A program made the position numbers and the translations under genes. Shown piece by piece: positions 23,690-33,339 of a stretch of 64,000 nucleotides of DNA. Source of the DNA: Salvator merianae (lineage: Eukaryota; Chordata; Lepidosauria; Squamata; Teiidae); the NCBI GenBank assembly GCA_003586115.2, contig QVOM02000074.1:917095-981094 (forward strand). The letters run 5' to 3'. Below the pieces are notes generated by a model. The model saw only the letters and a list, made by a program, of their open reading frames with translations, ran no database searches and was not told the origin of the DNA. Position 1 is the first letter of the stretch, and every line of letters starts with the position of its first letter.

Positions 23690-24930
23690 ACTATATGGGT
23701 TTGTAACAAACAAGTCATGTCAGACTAATCTAATTTCATTCTATGACAAAATCACTGAATGGGTTGATCAGGGAAATGCCGTAGACATAGTATATCTTGA
23801 CTTCAGCAAAGCATTTGACAAAGTATCTCATACCATCCTCATTGAAAAAATGATCAAATATGGGATTGACAAGGTAACTGTTAGGTGGGTTCACAACTGG
23901 CTTAGTGATCGTACTCAAAGAGTGGTTATAAATGGCTGCACATCCAATTGGAAGAAAGTCTCAAGCGGTGTACCGCAAGGCTCTATGCTGGGCCCAGTTA
24001 TGTTTAACATTTTTATAAATGATCTGGATGAGGGAGTTGAGGGGAAACTGATCAAATTTGCTGATGACACAAAGCTAGGGGGGGTTGCTAACACTAGAGA
24101 AGAGAGAGAGAGGATTCAAAAAAATTTAGAAAAACTTGAACAACGGGCTGCAACTAATAGAATGGTATTTAACAAGGAAAAATGCAAGGTACTACATCTG
24201 GGCAAGAAAAATGAAAAAAACACATATAGAATGGGAGGAATCCGGCTGAGCAGCAGCACATGTGAAAAGGACCTGGGTGTCCTAGTAGATCATAGATTGA
24301 ACATGAGTCAACAGTGCGAAGCAGCTGCAAAAAAGGCAAACACAATCCTGGGGTGTATTAAGAGAAGCATAGAGTCCAGATCGCGTGAAGTTATTATCCC
24401 TCTCTACTCTGCCTTGGTCAGACCTCATCTGGAGTACTGTGTCCAGTTCTGGGCACCCCAGTTTAAAAAAGACACTGACAAACTGGAGCAGGTTCAAAGG
24501 AGAGCTACCAAGATGGTGAATGGTCTACAAACCATGTCCTATGAGGAACGGTTAAAGGAACTAGGAATGTTTAGCCTACAAAAAAGAAGACTGAGAGGGG
24601 ACATGATAGCTGTCTACAGATACCTAAAGGGCTGTCACAGTGCAGAAGGATCAGACCTGTTCTCACTTGCACAAGGAAGGACTAGAAGCAACGGGATGAA
24701 ACTGCAGGGGAAAAGATTCAGATTAGATGTTAGAAGATTTTTTATGACAGTAAGGACGATCAACCAGTGGAATAGGTTGCCGCAGGAGGTGGTGAGTTCC
24801 CCTTCGATGGAGGTCTTCAAGCGGAGACTGGATGGCCATTTGTCGGGGATGGTTTAGGTAATCCTGCATTGAGCAGGGGGTTGGACTTGATGATCCAGGA
24901 GGTCCCTTCCAACTCTATGTTTCTATATTA
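23690..24930 (+). mobile_element. CR1 LINE, RT to 3' end (well preserved)
   Basis: From about 23,697 one frame stays open to the stop at 24,857. After it comes the short CR1 3' UTR, with the typical GGACTTGATGATCCAGGAGG and CCTTCCAACTCTATG blocks, ending near 24,930. This CR1 family differs from the copies at 1,741 and 54,540 in its 3' end. It is the best preserved LINE coding sequence in the window, so it may be relatively young, yet its 5' part is lost or separated by the insert at 22,087. Confidence 0.85.
23697..24857 (+). pseudogene. CR1 ORF2 reverse transcriptase and C-terminal domain
   Basis: About 386 codons without a stop, starting within the RT (GFVTNKSCQTNLISFYDK). Palm motif A is VDIVYLDFSKAFDKV, motif B is SGVPQGSMLGPVMFNIFIND and motif C is FADDTKLGG, so all three catalytic aspartates are present. 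The thumb and C-terminal part follow (VLVDHRLNMSQQC, IPLYSALVRPHLEYCVQFW, VQRRATKMVNGL, NQWNRLPQEVV). The endonuclease is missing, so the copy is not autonomous. Internal ATG at 23,850 is not a true start. Confidence 0.85.
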
Positions 24931-24932
24931 TC

Positions 24933-25200
24933 GTGTCATATAAACTTGTAAATAGGGTCCTAGAATGTAAGGTTGGGGACCGCATGGACAGTGACCATCT
25001 TCCCTTGTGCCTGTCTCTTAAGGCTGATAACGTCACACAACACAATGCGGACTTGGGGCTTCATAAGAGCACTAATGCAGATCTGAGATTCTCATGCATC
25101 AAATGGTCTGGGTGCTTAAATAATGTAACACATGAGAGATTATATTCCACAAAATGCTCAGATCTATGAAATGAAATACTTAATACAATTTCTCCAGAAG
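24933..25200 (+). pseudogene. Unassigned LINE endonuclease-like fragment
   Basis: An open stretch of 78 codons contains VGDRMDSDHLPLCLSL, which resembles the catalytic SDH block of an apurinic-type LINE endonuclease. A CIKWSG segment follows. It is not CR1, L2 or the L1 subfamilies seen here. It directly abuts the CR1 3' end, so it may belong to the element into which CR1 inserted. Family unknown. Confidence 0.35.
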
Positions 25201-26150
25201 CAATAATTGAGTTGTATCAGGATATAATTTCTGACCTTTGTTAAAGGCGGTGCTCTGGGGAAAATGTTTTGGGAAAATTAGCATAGTACAAGACTATCTT
25301 TCTTCTTGAAGACCACTCAGATGTAACTTATTCCAATCTTATCTCCATTATTGCCATTGAAGATGTACAAACAGTTAAATCAATCAGATCAGGAGCATGG
25401 AATACATTACAAAGCAGGGGCTTGACCACTATAAGAATTTCAGATGGTTGCTAACTCCTACTCCAAACTGGCAATCAGTTTAAATGAGGGAACTCTATTC
25501 CAAATTGTTATTTAGGTGGTATTCAAGTCCTTTACACTTAGCTAAAATTGCAGTCTTCAGAACCTGCATGCTGGAAAGGCTTTCGATTTACCCCAATGTA
25601 CTGTCCAAGAGATCTTTAGGTCTATTAATCAGAAAATATAATAGATATACTGGGCGAGCAAATTCCTTTATTTCCTCAAAAAATAAAAAAAATACATAAA
25701 TTTGCCACAATAACAATTGGAACTGTCAAACAAAGATTTCTAGATTTCTTGATATATACAGCAACAATAATACTCACGAGACAATGGAAATATGGAAATA
25801 ATTTGAATGAACATGACTGGCATAAAGAAATATGGGATATAATGTTGAATAAATTATGACACATTAAAAAAATAGAATATTATACTCATCTTCCAGGGAA
25901 AATGGGAATAAAATACAACTTCCTTGTATAGATAGACTAAATAAAAGAACATAAATAAGCATCCCACATAAAGAAGTTTATAAAGTTAATTACATGAATG
26001 GTATTTATAGTCTTTGCAGTATTTATCTGCTATGAGGATTTAATGTATACACTTGGGGAGAGGGTTAGGCAAGGAGGTGAGGTTTGCATTATTATATATA
26101 TGATGCTTGTACCAAACTGATGTACTTAAAATAATTAAAAAATCAAATCT
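25200..26150 (+). mobile_element. L1 LINE 3' portion
   Basis: ORF2 C-terminal traces include LYSKLLFRWYSSPLHLAKI (25,484-25,550). The 3' end carries AT-rich sequence with GGGAGAGGGTTAGGCAAGG and an A-rich tail at about 26,130-26,160. It may be the continuation of the L1 at 19,560-21,312. Confidence 0.5.
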
Positions 26151-26179
26151 AAAAAAGAGATTTCTTTTATGGTAATTTC

Positions 26180-27790
26180 TGTAGCACTTGTGCTTTTATT
26201 TTTATCTCATCCAGAATTAATTTAATCTTTTCTTTTTTTCTTTAGTTCATATGTATTGTATGAAATAACCTCTTTCCCGTGAACCACAAGGAAATGTAAC
26301 TTCTCCATGTGGTAGGCCACCCTGTCTTTGAGGGGGGTTGTTCTATGGGTGACACGCTTTTGGCTTTCAGAGCCTTCAGACATTACAGAAGTGATCAATT
26401 CTGCCAGCTCAACAATGGGTAATTGAAATTTGTCCATGAAGATGGTTTTAATCATTATATAACTAGCCCTAATTTCTACCAATGCTTTTACAGTGAACTC
26501 ACCCAATCCTGGTATGGTGCTGTGTCAGAGTAAGGCACCCTTTTTGTTTGCAGGGCTAGAAGATGAGGCAGCATCTTGGAATTCCATAACAGTGGTCATA
26601 GCTGACAATCCTTGCCCTCTGAGAAAGTAGCTCCTTTGGTGGACTTGCTGGGTAGTGTGGGCTTAAGATCTCAGTTTAGCTTCTTAATGCTCTCTGAAAC
26701 TAGGTGGTTGGTTTCTTTGGAGTATAGGCAGGGTCCTTGTATGTGGCACTAGTTTCTCTTATCCATGGACAGATGCTGTCTCAGGGCTGGCTCTATGGCC
26801 CTAGTAGAGGAAGAATATGGGGTTTTATGCTACATCGGCAGGGCATGCTTGGCAGGGGCTAATCGTAGGGTCATCATGCATCCTTCCAATCACACAGCTA
26901 GCTGTATTTAGCCCTGAAGGTCTGGGGATCCTTGTGGTGGATAGCTAGCACCTTTGTGTTCTGGTTGAGTCTATCATGGAAGAACATTATGAAGGTGGCG
27001 TGTCCCAAATCAGGAACTTCTGTGGTTAACATCTTGATCTCAGAGGCATACGTGACCATGGTTTGCCTATTCTATTTAATGTTTCTCAGTTTCTGTATGA
27101 TATGCTCCTGGCATGTCAGGTTACTGTATCACAGTTCCAGTGAATAGAGCAATTCATTAAAGTCCCAGGTCTCCTCTCCCATGTGGGCTAGTACCCCATT
27201 GTGTGTGGCTAATCCCAAGGCCCACTGTGTGTGGCTACTCCCAGAACTTTCCTGGTGGCCTCATTCTTGAACACTGAACTTGGTGTTTCTGCTCCATGGG
27301 ATGGCCAGTAAGATCTAGCCATAAACACAAGAATAGATAGTTATAATCCGGAGAATGGCTGGGTAGATCTGTCCATGGTTTGCAGGGCATCCAAGGAACT
27401 GCTGGAAGTGCCAAGCATCAACTCAGTCAGCAAAGTCTCAGTCTCATGATCCTGCAGGACTATGGCCTCAGTCCCCTACTGGTCAGTTTCCTGTGGGTAG
27501 GGATTGCCAGGGCAGTGCTCTGTTTCCTTGTCCATCTTCATGGCCCCAACTTCAGAATCTAGCCCACTAGCCCACCCATTCATCTAGCCTCCACTATCCC
27601 ACCCATTCATTGGGTGAAATGGTGCTCAGGATGGTGAGGATTACTTGATTTTGCCCCTGATTCACCTACATGTCCGTGTCATGCTGGGTTCACAGGCACT
27701 GGAAAACCTCGGTAATCTTGGCAATCTTTTGCTCCAGCAAAGGCAGCAGTGACTGTCATGCTTCCAGGGCCTCGGCCATGTTCTGAGTTG
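26180..27790 (-). mobile_element. Ty3/Gypsy gag-PR remnant
   Basis: Read from 27,790 down, Gag begins near MAEALEA (about 27,780). It continues with a NTKVLAIHHKDP-type capsid segment around 26,950 and reaches the protease near 26,480. In the protease the usual active site is replaced: FTVKALVEIRASYIMIK, where other Gypsy copies here keep SGAS or SIAS. Many stops show an old insertion. No LTR boundary was found. Confidence 0.6.
26222..26506 (-). pseudogene. Gypsy protease fragment with destroyed active site
   Basis: A 94-codon open piece aligns with the other Gypsy protease remnants (VKAL-x-x-x-x-AS, then FMDKFQLPIVEL). The catalytic Asp-Ser-Gly is changed to Glu-Ile-Arg, so it could not function even if expressed. 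Confidence 0.6.
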
Positions 27791-27799
27791 GTGGTGTTC

Positions 27800-28551
27800 T
27801 GTGATTATGTCAGGTCTCACACAGCCAGGCAGAGAGAAGTCATTTGCTCTATGTTACTGCATTAACAGAGCACCAAGAGATAAAAAGAGCCCAAGGCATA
27901 TAATGAACTTTCATTCCCGCCTGATTTTCCCTGTTTCCATGATCTCTGTTGCTTCCCATAAAATGAAGTGTAGTTCCCAAAACAACCCACACTTTCTTAG
28001 AAATCTTATCTACATACCAAAGGTAACCACCACAAAGGGGGAAGGCAGGATCTGTGAGAAATGCTAGTAGGCAAGGCTGAGATCATGAAGCTGAACAAGA
28101 TGAAATGCCTAGGTATACCCATGGTGCTGACAGGCATCATCTGTTATGAAAACTTATGTTATAGATACCTTTGTTCTGTTTAGGTTCTTCCCTTTTCTAT
28201 AAACAGACCACTTTTCTCACAGCTCAGTCTATATGTCAAATTATTTCACAATGTCCCAGTATCTCCTGGGATTACTCCAAACCCTACATTAATATGGAGT
28301 ACTTGCCCACAAGACAGCCCCTGCTCCAGTCTACCAAGATGAGACCTCTTTCTAGCCAACCTAGCCATCTAAAAATCCAATACCAAACCTACCAAGCAGC
28401 CTTCCACCTCAGCTAGGGACCTTACACTGTACAACACAGTTTGCATCAACAGTTGTTCCTATCATTCTAACCTCAAGGGGTACAGGACAGAATCAGCATG
28501 ATTTCCTGGCAAGCAAGCAAGCTGATTTCCTGACCAAGTTCCACAGACCTT
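27800..28551. other. No gene recognised
   Basis: Possible Gypsy 5' region or gag-like flank, but nothing diagnostic. Short ORFs carry no motif. Confidence 0.35.
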
Positions 28552-29228
28552 GGGCCTGTTCGCACTTGTAACTAGCAAGCATCAAGGATGCTTGCTAGAC
28601 AAGTGCATTCGCACAGGCAGACGGCCGTAACGACCGGCAGCGGATCTCATCCACTGCCGATCGTTACTACCGTCATACAGGTAAAAAGGTGTTCGAATCC
28701 TCACCTGAAGCTCAAAGTGAGCTTCAGGTGAGGATTCTTTCGCACCTACCTTCCTGTCTATGGCGGCAGCCATCTTCTGGGCGATTAGCCCACCGATCAC
28801 GCAATGCATGGGCCGCTGGCGCAAAGGGCGGTCACCGCAGCAGTGGCCTACAAAGCGTCAGGCCGCTGCCATGGTGACCAGTAGGCCTGCGCGGTGCACA
28901 CGGCAATGACGCAATCGCACGTGCACACTGGGCCTCTCCTCCCTCCGTAGCGGGATCGGGCCTTCCCGATCAGGCCCGCGGAGTCATGATCGGCCACGCC
29001 TGGCCCAATCGGGGTGGCCTGACCACCCAAATGAGGCTAGGCAGGCCTGATCGCGGTGGCATGGGCACGACTGGGGCCCACGCGAAGGGGTAGGCCCCAC
29101 TGCAACCGCGCGTGCACATGCGGAGCAGTTGCAGTTGCCATGGCGAGCATGACGAGCATCAGGGATGGATAATGGCGTTCGCACTGGCCCATTCTAGCCC
29201 ATTCTAGCATGGAAAGTGTGAACAGCCC
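28552..29228. mobile_element. MITE with GGGCCTGTTC termini, copy 2
   Basis: Begins GGGCCTGTTCGCACTT and ends with AAGTGTGAACAGCCC, its near complement. Flanks share CCTT (28,548-28,551 and 29,229-29,232), a possible 4-bp duplication. It has a subterminal hairpin at 28,572-28,598 and a second one with a 20-bp perfect stem at 28,695-28,737. The core is CpG-rich. Related to 5,949-6,823, where half of the second hairpin has been deleted. Confidence 0.75.
28695..28737. repeat. 20-bp perfect inverted repeat, 3-base loop
   Basis: Arms 28,695-28,714 (GAATCCTCACCTGAAGCTCA) and 28,718-28,737 are exact reverse complements with loop AAG. The tight loop suggests cruciform or foldback potential. Confidence 0.9.
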
Positions 29229-29229
29229 C

Positions 29230-30345
29230 CTTGTTTAATCAGTTTGCTGCAAATTGTTATTCTGAGTTTTTGATAGAGGGCACACATCCGAGAGAATGCC
29301 ACTCATGCCAGTCTCAATCTAATATACCATGCCTTCTATCTTGAGTACAAGCAGAGCTATGTTTTGAGGGGGAAGATTGCCAACTTCCCTGTGCTTCCAC
29401 ACCTGAATCAAAGAAGCCCTCTCTTCCTGTCTTTGCACTTCTCTGCTGTCTCCCTCCGGGACAAGTGGCAAAGCAAGGTTTGTATCAGTCATTTCAAAGT
29501 CTGAACTCTCAGTACTGACAAATTCAGACTTTTTACTTACTTCTAATTTTTACCACCTTTCAGAGCTGACATCTCACTCCTGTCAGTGCTACCTCAACAG
29601 TAACAGTCTCCAAGTCCCAGATCCTCTCTTCTTCTGCCAGTAACCTGTAACCACAACCTATGCCACTTGCACTGCAGGAAAACTGCTTCCCTGAGTTCCC
29701 TCACCTTGCCCTACATTACCACTTCCATAACTAGCCACTACCTTTAAACAACTTCTAGCCTTGTTAATAGCACTCAATACTGTGTGTTTAGCTGATCTGA
29801 TCTTGAGGCTTTCCTCTGCCTCCTGCTCTTCTACAGCTAGGCCAGACACTGTCCTAAGCACATCCAAGACACTTTTCCTTTCCTGCAAATGCAATTCCAC
29901 CCTGGGAAGAGACACATTTTAGCCTTAGTTCTGAGATTTTTTGTTCCCAGCTCAACATTTCCACTCTGAGGAAATGAGCCATCAAAATCATAATTAGTAC
30001 TTGTGATGGGACAGCTGCTTCATTGCCCACTTCCTTAGCAGGTCAACATCATGTGATGTTCTGCTGTAGAGATGGCACTGTGGGAAAACCAGAAGCTAGA
30101 GGTCTAGCAGAAGTATCTTCCACATTTCTATATGCTTGGGCCAGCACTTCCAATAGGACACTAGTGGGTTGTTTGTCAAACCTGGTGATGTCTGCCCTCA
30201 ACTTGCACAATTCCACCCAGAAGGAGCTCCTGAAGATCTACTCTTGTGGAACTCCCACTCTTGGTATTTAGGAAGGGGGCTGCTGAGACTGGAGTTGCTA
30301 CAGCCGCAGTTGCCTGCCTTGGGCTGGCTGACTCTGATCCTGCTG
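29230..30345 (-). pseudogene. Possible gag-like coiled-coil remnant
   Basis: The minus strand at 29,658-29,915 holds an 85-codon piece rich in Glu, Leu and Lys (LHLQERKSVLDVLRTV, EEQEAEESLKIRSAK), and further charged stretches lie toward 30,340. The style resembles the region at 42,100-44,220. There is no zinc knuckle, protease or RT. Identity uncertain. Confidence 0.25.
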
Positions 30346-33062
30346 AAAGCCTTTTTTATTTTTTAAATTGTTTTAGAATAGAATAAAAATACATAATTAT
30401 TATGTTCTTATACAATGTAGTCATAAAGAAACAAGCTAACTCCCATATCATATTTTCCTATTTAAAATCTTTATTTACTACCTCCCCCTCCCCTCTTTGG
30501 GACAGACCTCAGAGAATATACCAGGGTTTTTTTCTATCATCCTGGAAAATTAGACTAATTATATCTCTTATTCCTGATTCCCCCTTTGGTGTTGTGATAT
30601 AAAATTTATTAAATTTCCCCATCTCATTCTTACCAAATTTGTAATTCTAATTACAGTATATCTTGTCCTTTTTTCTCCAAAGAAATCCACTGATATTTGT
30701 TCAGTGATATAGGTGGTAACTCAGATCTTTTCCCCATTTTGTGTTATCCTTCCATCCTACCACTATTACAGCATGAGTGGCCATAATCAATTGACTGATC
30801 AAATATAAATCTTTTATTTCAATATCCATATCTTTAAATATTTGAAGAATGCATATTTCTTGGGTCCACTTAATATGAGTTCCCATAATCTTATTAATTC
30901 CATTTCCTGTTGCTTCCCAGAAGTTTTGTACGTCTGGACATTTCCACCACATATGTATATGCATTACTCTAAACCTATACTGATGCCAACAATATTTACT
31001 AATATTATTACACATATGTGATAATATGCAAGGTGTTCAATGTCATTTAACCCATAATTGTAATTCTTTTTGCCTATTGTTCTTCATTTTGCTGATTTCT
31101 TTATATCCTAATGCTATATCTGTTTCTAATACTATCGTATACCTCCCAAAGTCCTGCTAATGCTTTAATATTTTTATCTGTAATGCACATTATTATTTTA
31201 GAAATCACCTTCCTATTCCTTTTCCTCCTGTCAACTTCCTTTCCATAATTTTTTCAAGGGGTTATCAGATCTAATCATAATCTGTACTTGTGCTTTAGTT
31301 ATATACTTATGTAACATCATAAGTATACTCCTACTTTCTACTCCTGATATCTATTTTAATTTTTCTGTTTTTATTGTCTCACCTAATTTTGAGGAAAAAT
31401 CTTATTCATTTCCCTTTCTATCCTCACCCACTTTTTATTTGTACACTCCATATCCAAAAGTGCTTTTGGCTGAAAGGGTCATAATATGCTTCCAGGCTAG
31501 GAATCCCCCAGCTTCTCTCTTCTTGTTGGGCATATATAAATCTCGTAGCACTCCTGTTCTTTTTGTTCAATATTCAGAAGCCAATTGTTTTATCCCAATT
31601 TCTCAATCTTTAAACCAGAATTAGTTCTGAAAGTACTTGAAATAAGTATAATAATTTGTGAATAATCATCATTGTCAATTATCTCAGTCTCATATTCTAT
31701 TTTCCCTTGTGATATTTGCATGTTTATGTTTTCCCAAACTTGGTTATAGTTTTCTGTAGTTAAATTTGACATATTTTACATAATATTTATTCCCAAGTAT
31801 TTCATCTTTTAAATATCTAATTTTAATCCTTACTTGTCTTATTCTTTTCTGCGTCTCAGGTTTACCATTAAATAACATTATTTCTGATTTTTCCACTTCA
31901 GTTTCCAAACCCAATCTTAATTTAAATTGTGTTTTTAAATTAATTCCTTACACATCTCTAGACATTGATCAGATACCACCGGGCATCATCAGCAAAAAGA
32001 TTTATCTTCACCTCTTCTTTACTAATCCAGTAATCTCCAAATTTGTAATCCTTTCTTTCATTAGCTAGAGGTTTAATAGTTAGGAAAAATAACTAAGGCA
32101 ATAACAGACAACCCTGTTTTGTTCCATTTAAAATTTTAATTTTCCTTGATAAGCCATAATTTACTTTAATTCTTGCTATATCCCAATATAGGTTCCTTAT
32201 AATGTGTATACACTCTTCATGTAATACAGATTTCCTGCATACCTTTTGCAAATGTTGATGACCAACCACGTTTAATGCTTTAATTTCAATATAGCTGACT
32301 TTTTCTTGTTAATATTAGTATGGTGCATTACATCTCTTACAGGGTCCAATATACATATTTCTCTAACAAAACCATAGTGTTCTTGAATTAAATTTGGAAT
32401 ATACTTTTCTAGTCTGTCATTATTTTTGCAAAGATTTTATAATCTTACAATCAACATTTGAAAGAGAAATTGGTCTATAAGACCCAGGGAGTATTTCATC
32501 CTGGTTTGGTTTTGAAATTACTGCCACTTCAGATTCTTTCCAGGTGTCAGGAATTTCTCCCTTCTAGACCACAATCATTAAATATGTGCAGCAAATATAA
32601 TATCAGCTCTACCTTATAAGTTTTATAAAAAGAAGTAAAGTCATCTGGTCCTGGGTCTTTCCCTTCTTTCATTCTATCTATAATCCCATTTAACTCTTCT
32701 TCAAGTATTGGGGTAAGTTGTCATGCTTCCTCTTCATTCAGTCCCCTCTGCACATTTGTCTCCCCTTCCTCAGTAATTTTCTCACCATACATTTAATGAT
32801 AAAAGATTAATATTCTCCATTTTCTAATTTCTGTTCTCATAAATCTTAAGTTTTCCCTCTGTTCTTAATTCCTTTTGATGCTTTGTCTCTCCACCTATAG
32901 GGGCCCTTCCTCCAAGAGAGGAGATGTACACCTTAATATTCATCTCCCTTCCCGAAATTATGTGGGCTTTGTTCTCCCTCTGAAATACCTTCTTGTCTTG
33001 TATTTCTGATTTTAACTTTTTAGCTGATTTTTCTTTTAATAAAAAATCTCTCCTTTATCATA
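30346..33062 (-). mobile_element. L1 LINE, minus orientation
   Basis: The minus strand shows an A-rich 3' tail at 30,346-30,370 and the ORF2 C-terminal zinc-knuckle-like segment (YCWHQYRFRVMHIHMWWKCPDVQNFW, 30,900-31,010). RT traces follow around 32,460-32,560 (GIPDTWKESEVAVISKPNQDE and YRPISLSNVD). The frame is destroyed by stops and indels. It sits head to head with the plus-strand L1 that starts at about 33,340. Confidence 0.75.
30701..31015 (-). pseudogene. L1 ORF2 C-terminal fragment
   Basis: A 104-codon piece with MHIHMWWKCPDVQNFWEAT, the conserved HMWW-C segment of the cysteine-rich C-terminus of L1 ORF2, followed by AVIVVGWKDNTKWGKDL. It is needed for L1 RNP function in active elements; this one is a relic. 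Confidence 0.75.
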
Positions 33063-33339
33063 TACATATTTAGTCATGCAGTATATATACACATACACAT
33101 GTATGCAAATAACAAACATATCCACTACCCACACTTATATAAATACCTTTATAAAACTATATACACTTTTCCCCCTCTCTTTTTTATATATACATATATA
33201 AATGCAAAAACTCATATCCAAACTTTCCTGTTTGTTATATTTGCTTTATTTCTTTATTTACATTTTTATCCTGCCCTATACCTGAAGGTCTCAGGCAGGT
33301 TACAACAATAATAAACTTAAGTTGTAAACAAAGGGACAC
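33063..33339. repeat. AT-rich spacer with L2 3'-tail-like segment
   Basis: TA/CA-rich sequence (33,063-33,200) is followed by TTATTTACATTTTTATCCTG and GGTCTCAGGCAGGTTACAAC (33,252-33,305). The latter resembles the terminal part of L2-type elements here (compare 61,248-61,280). A 5'-truncated L2 tail is possible. Confidence 0.35.
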
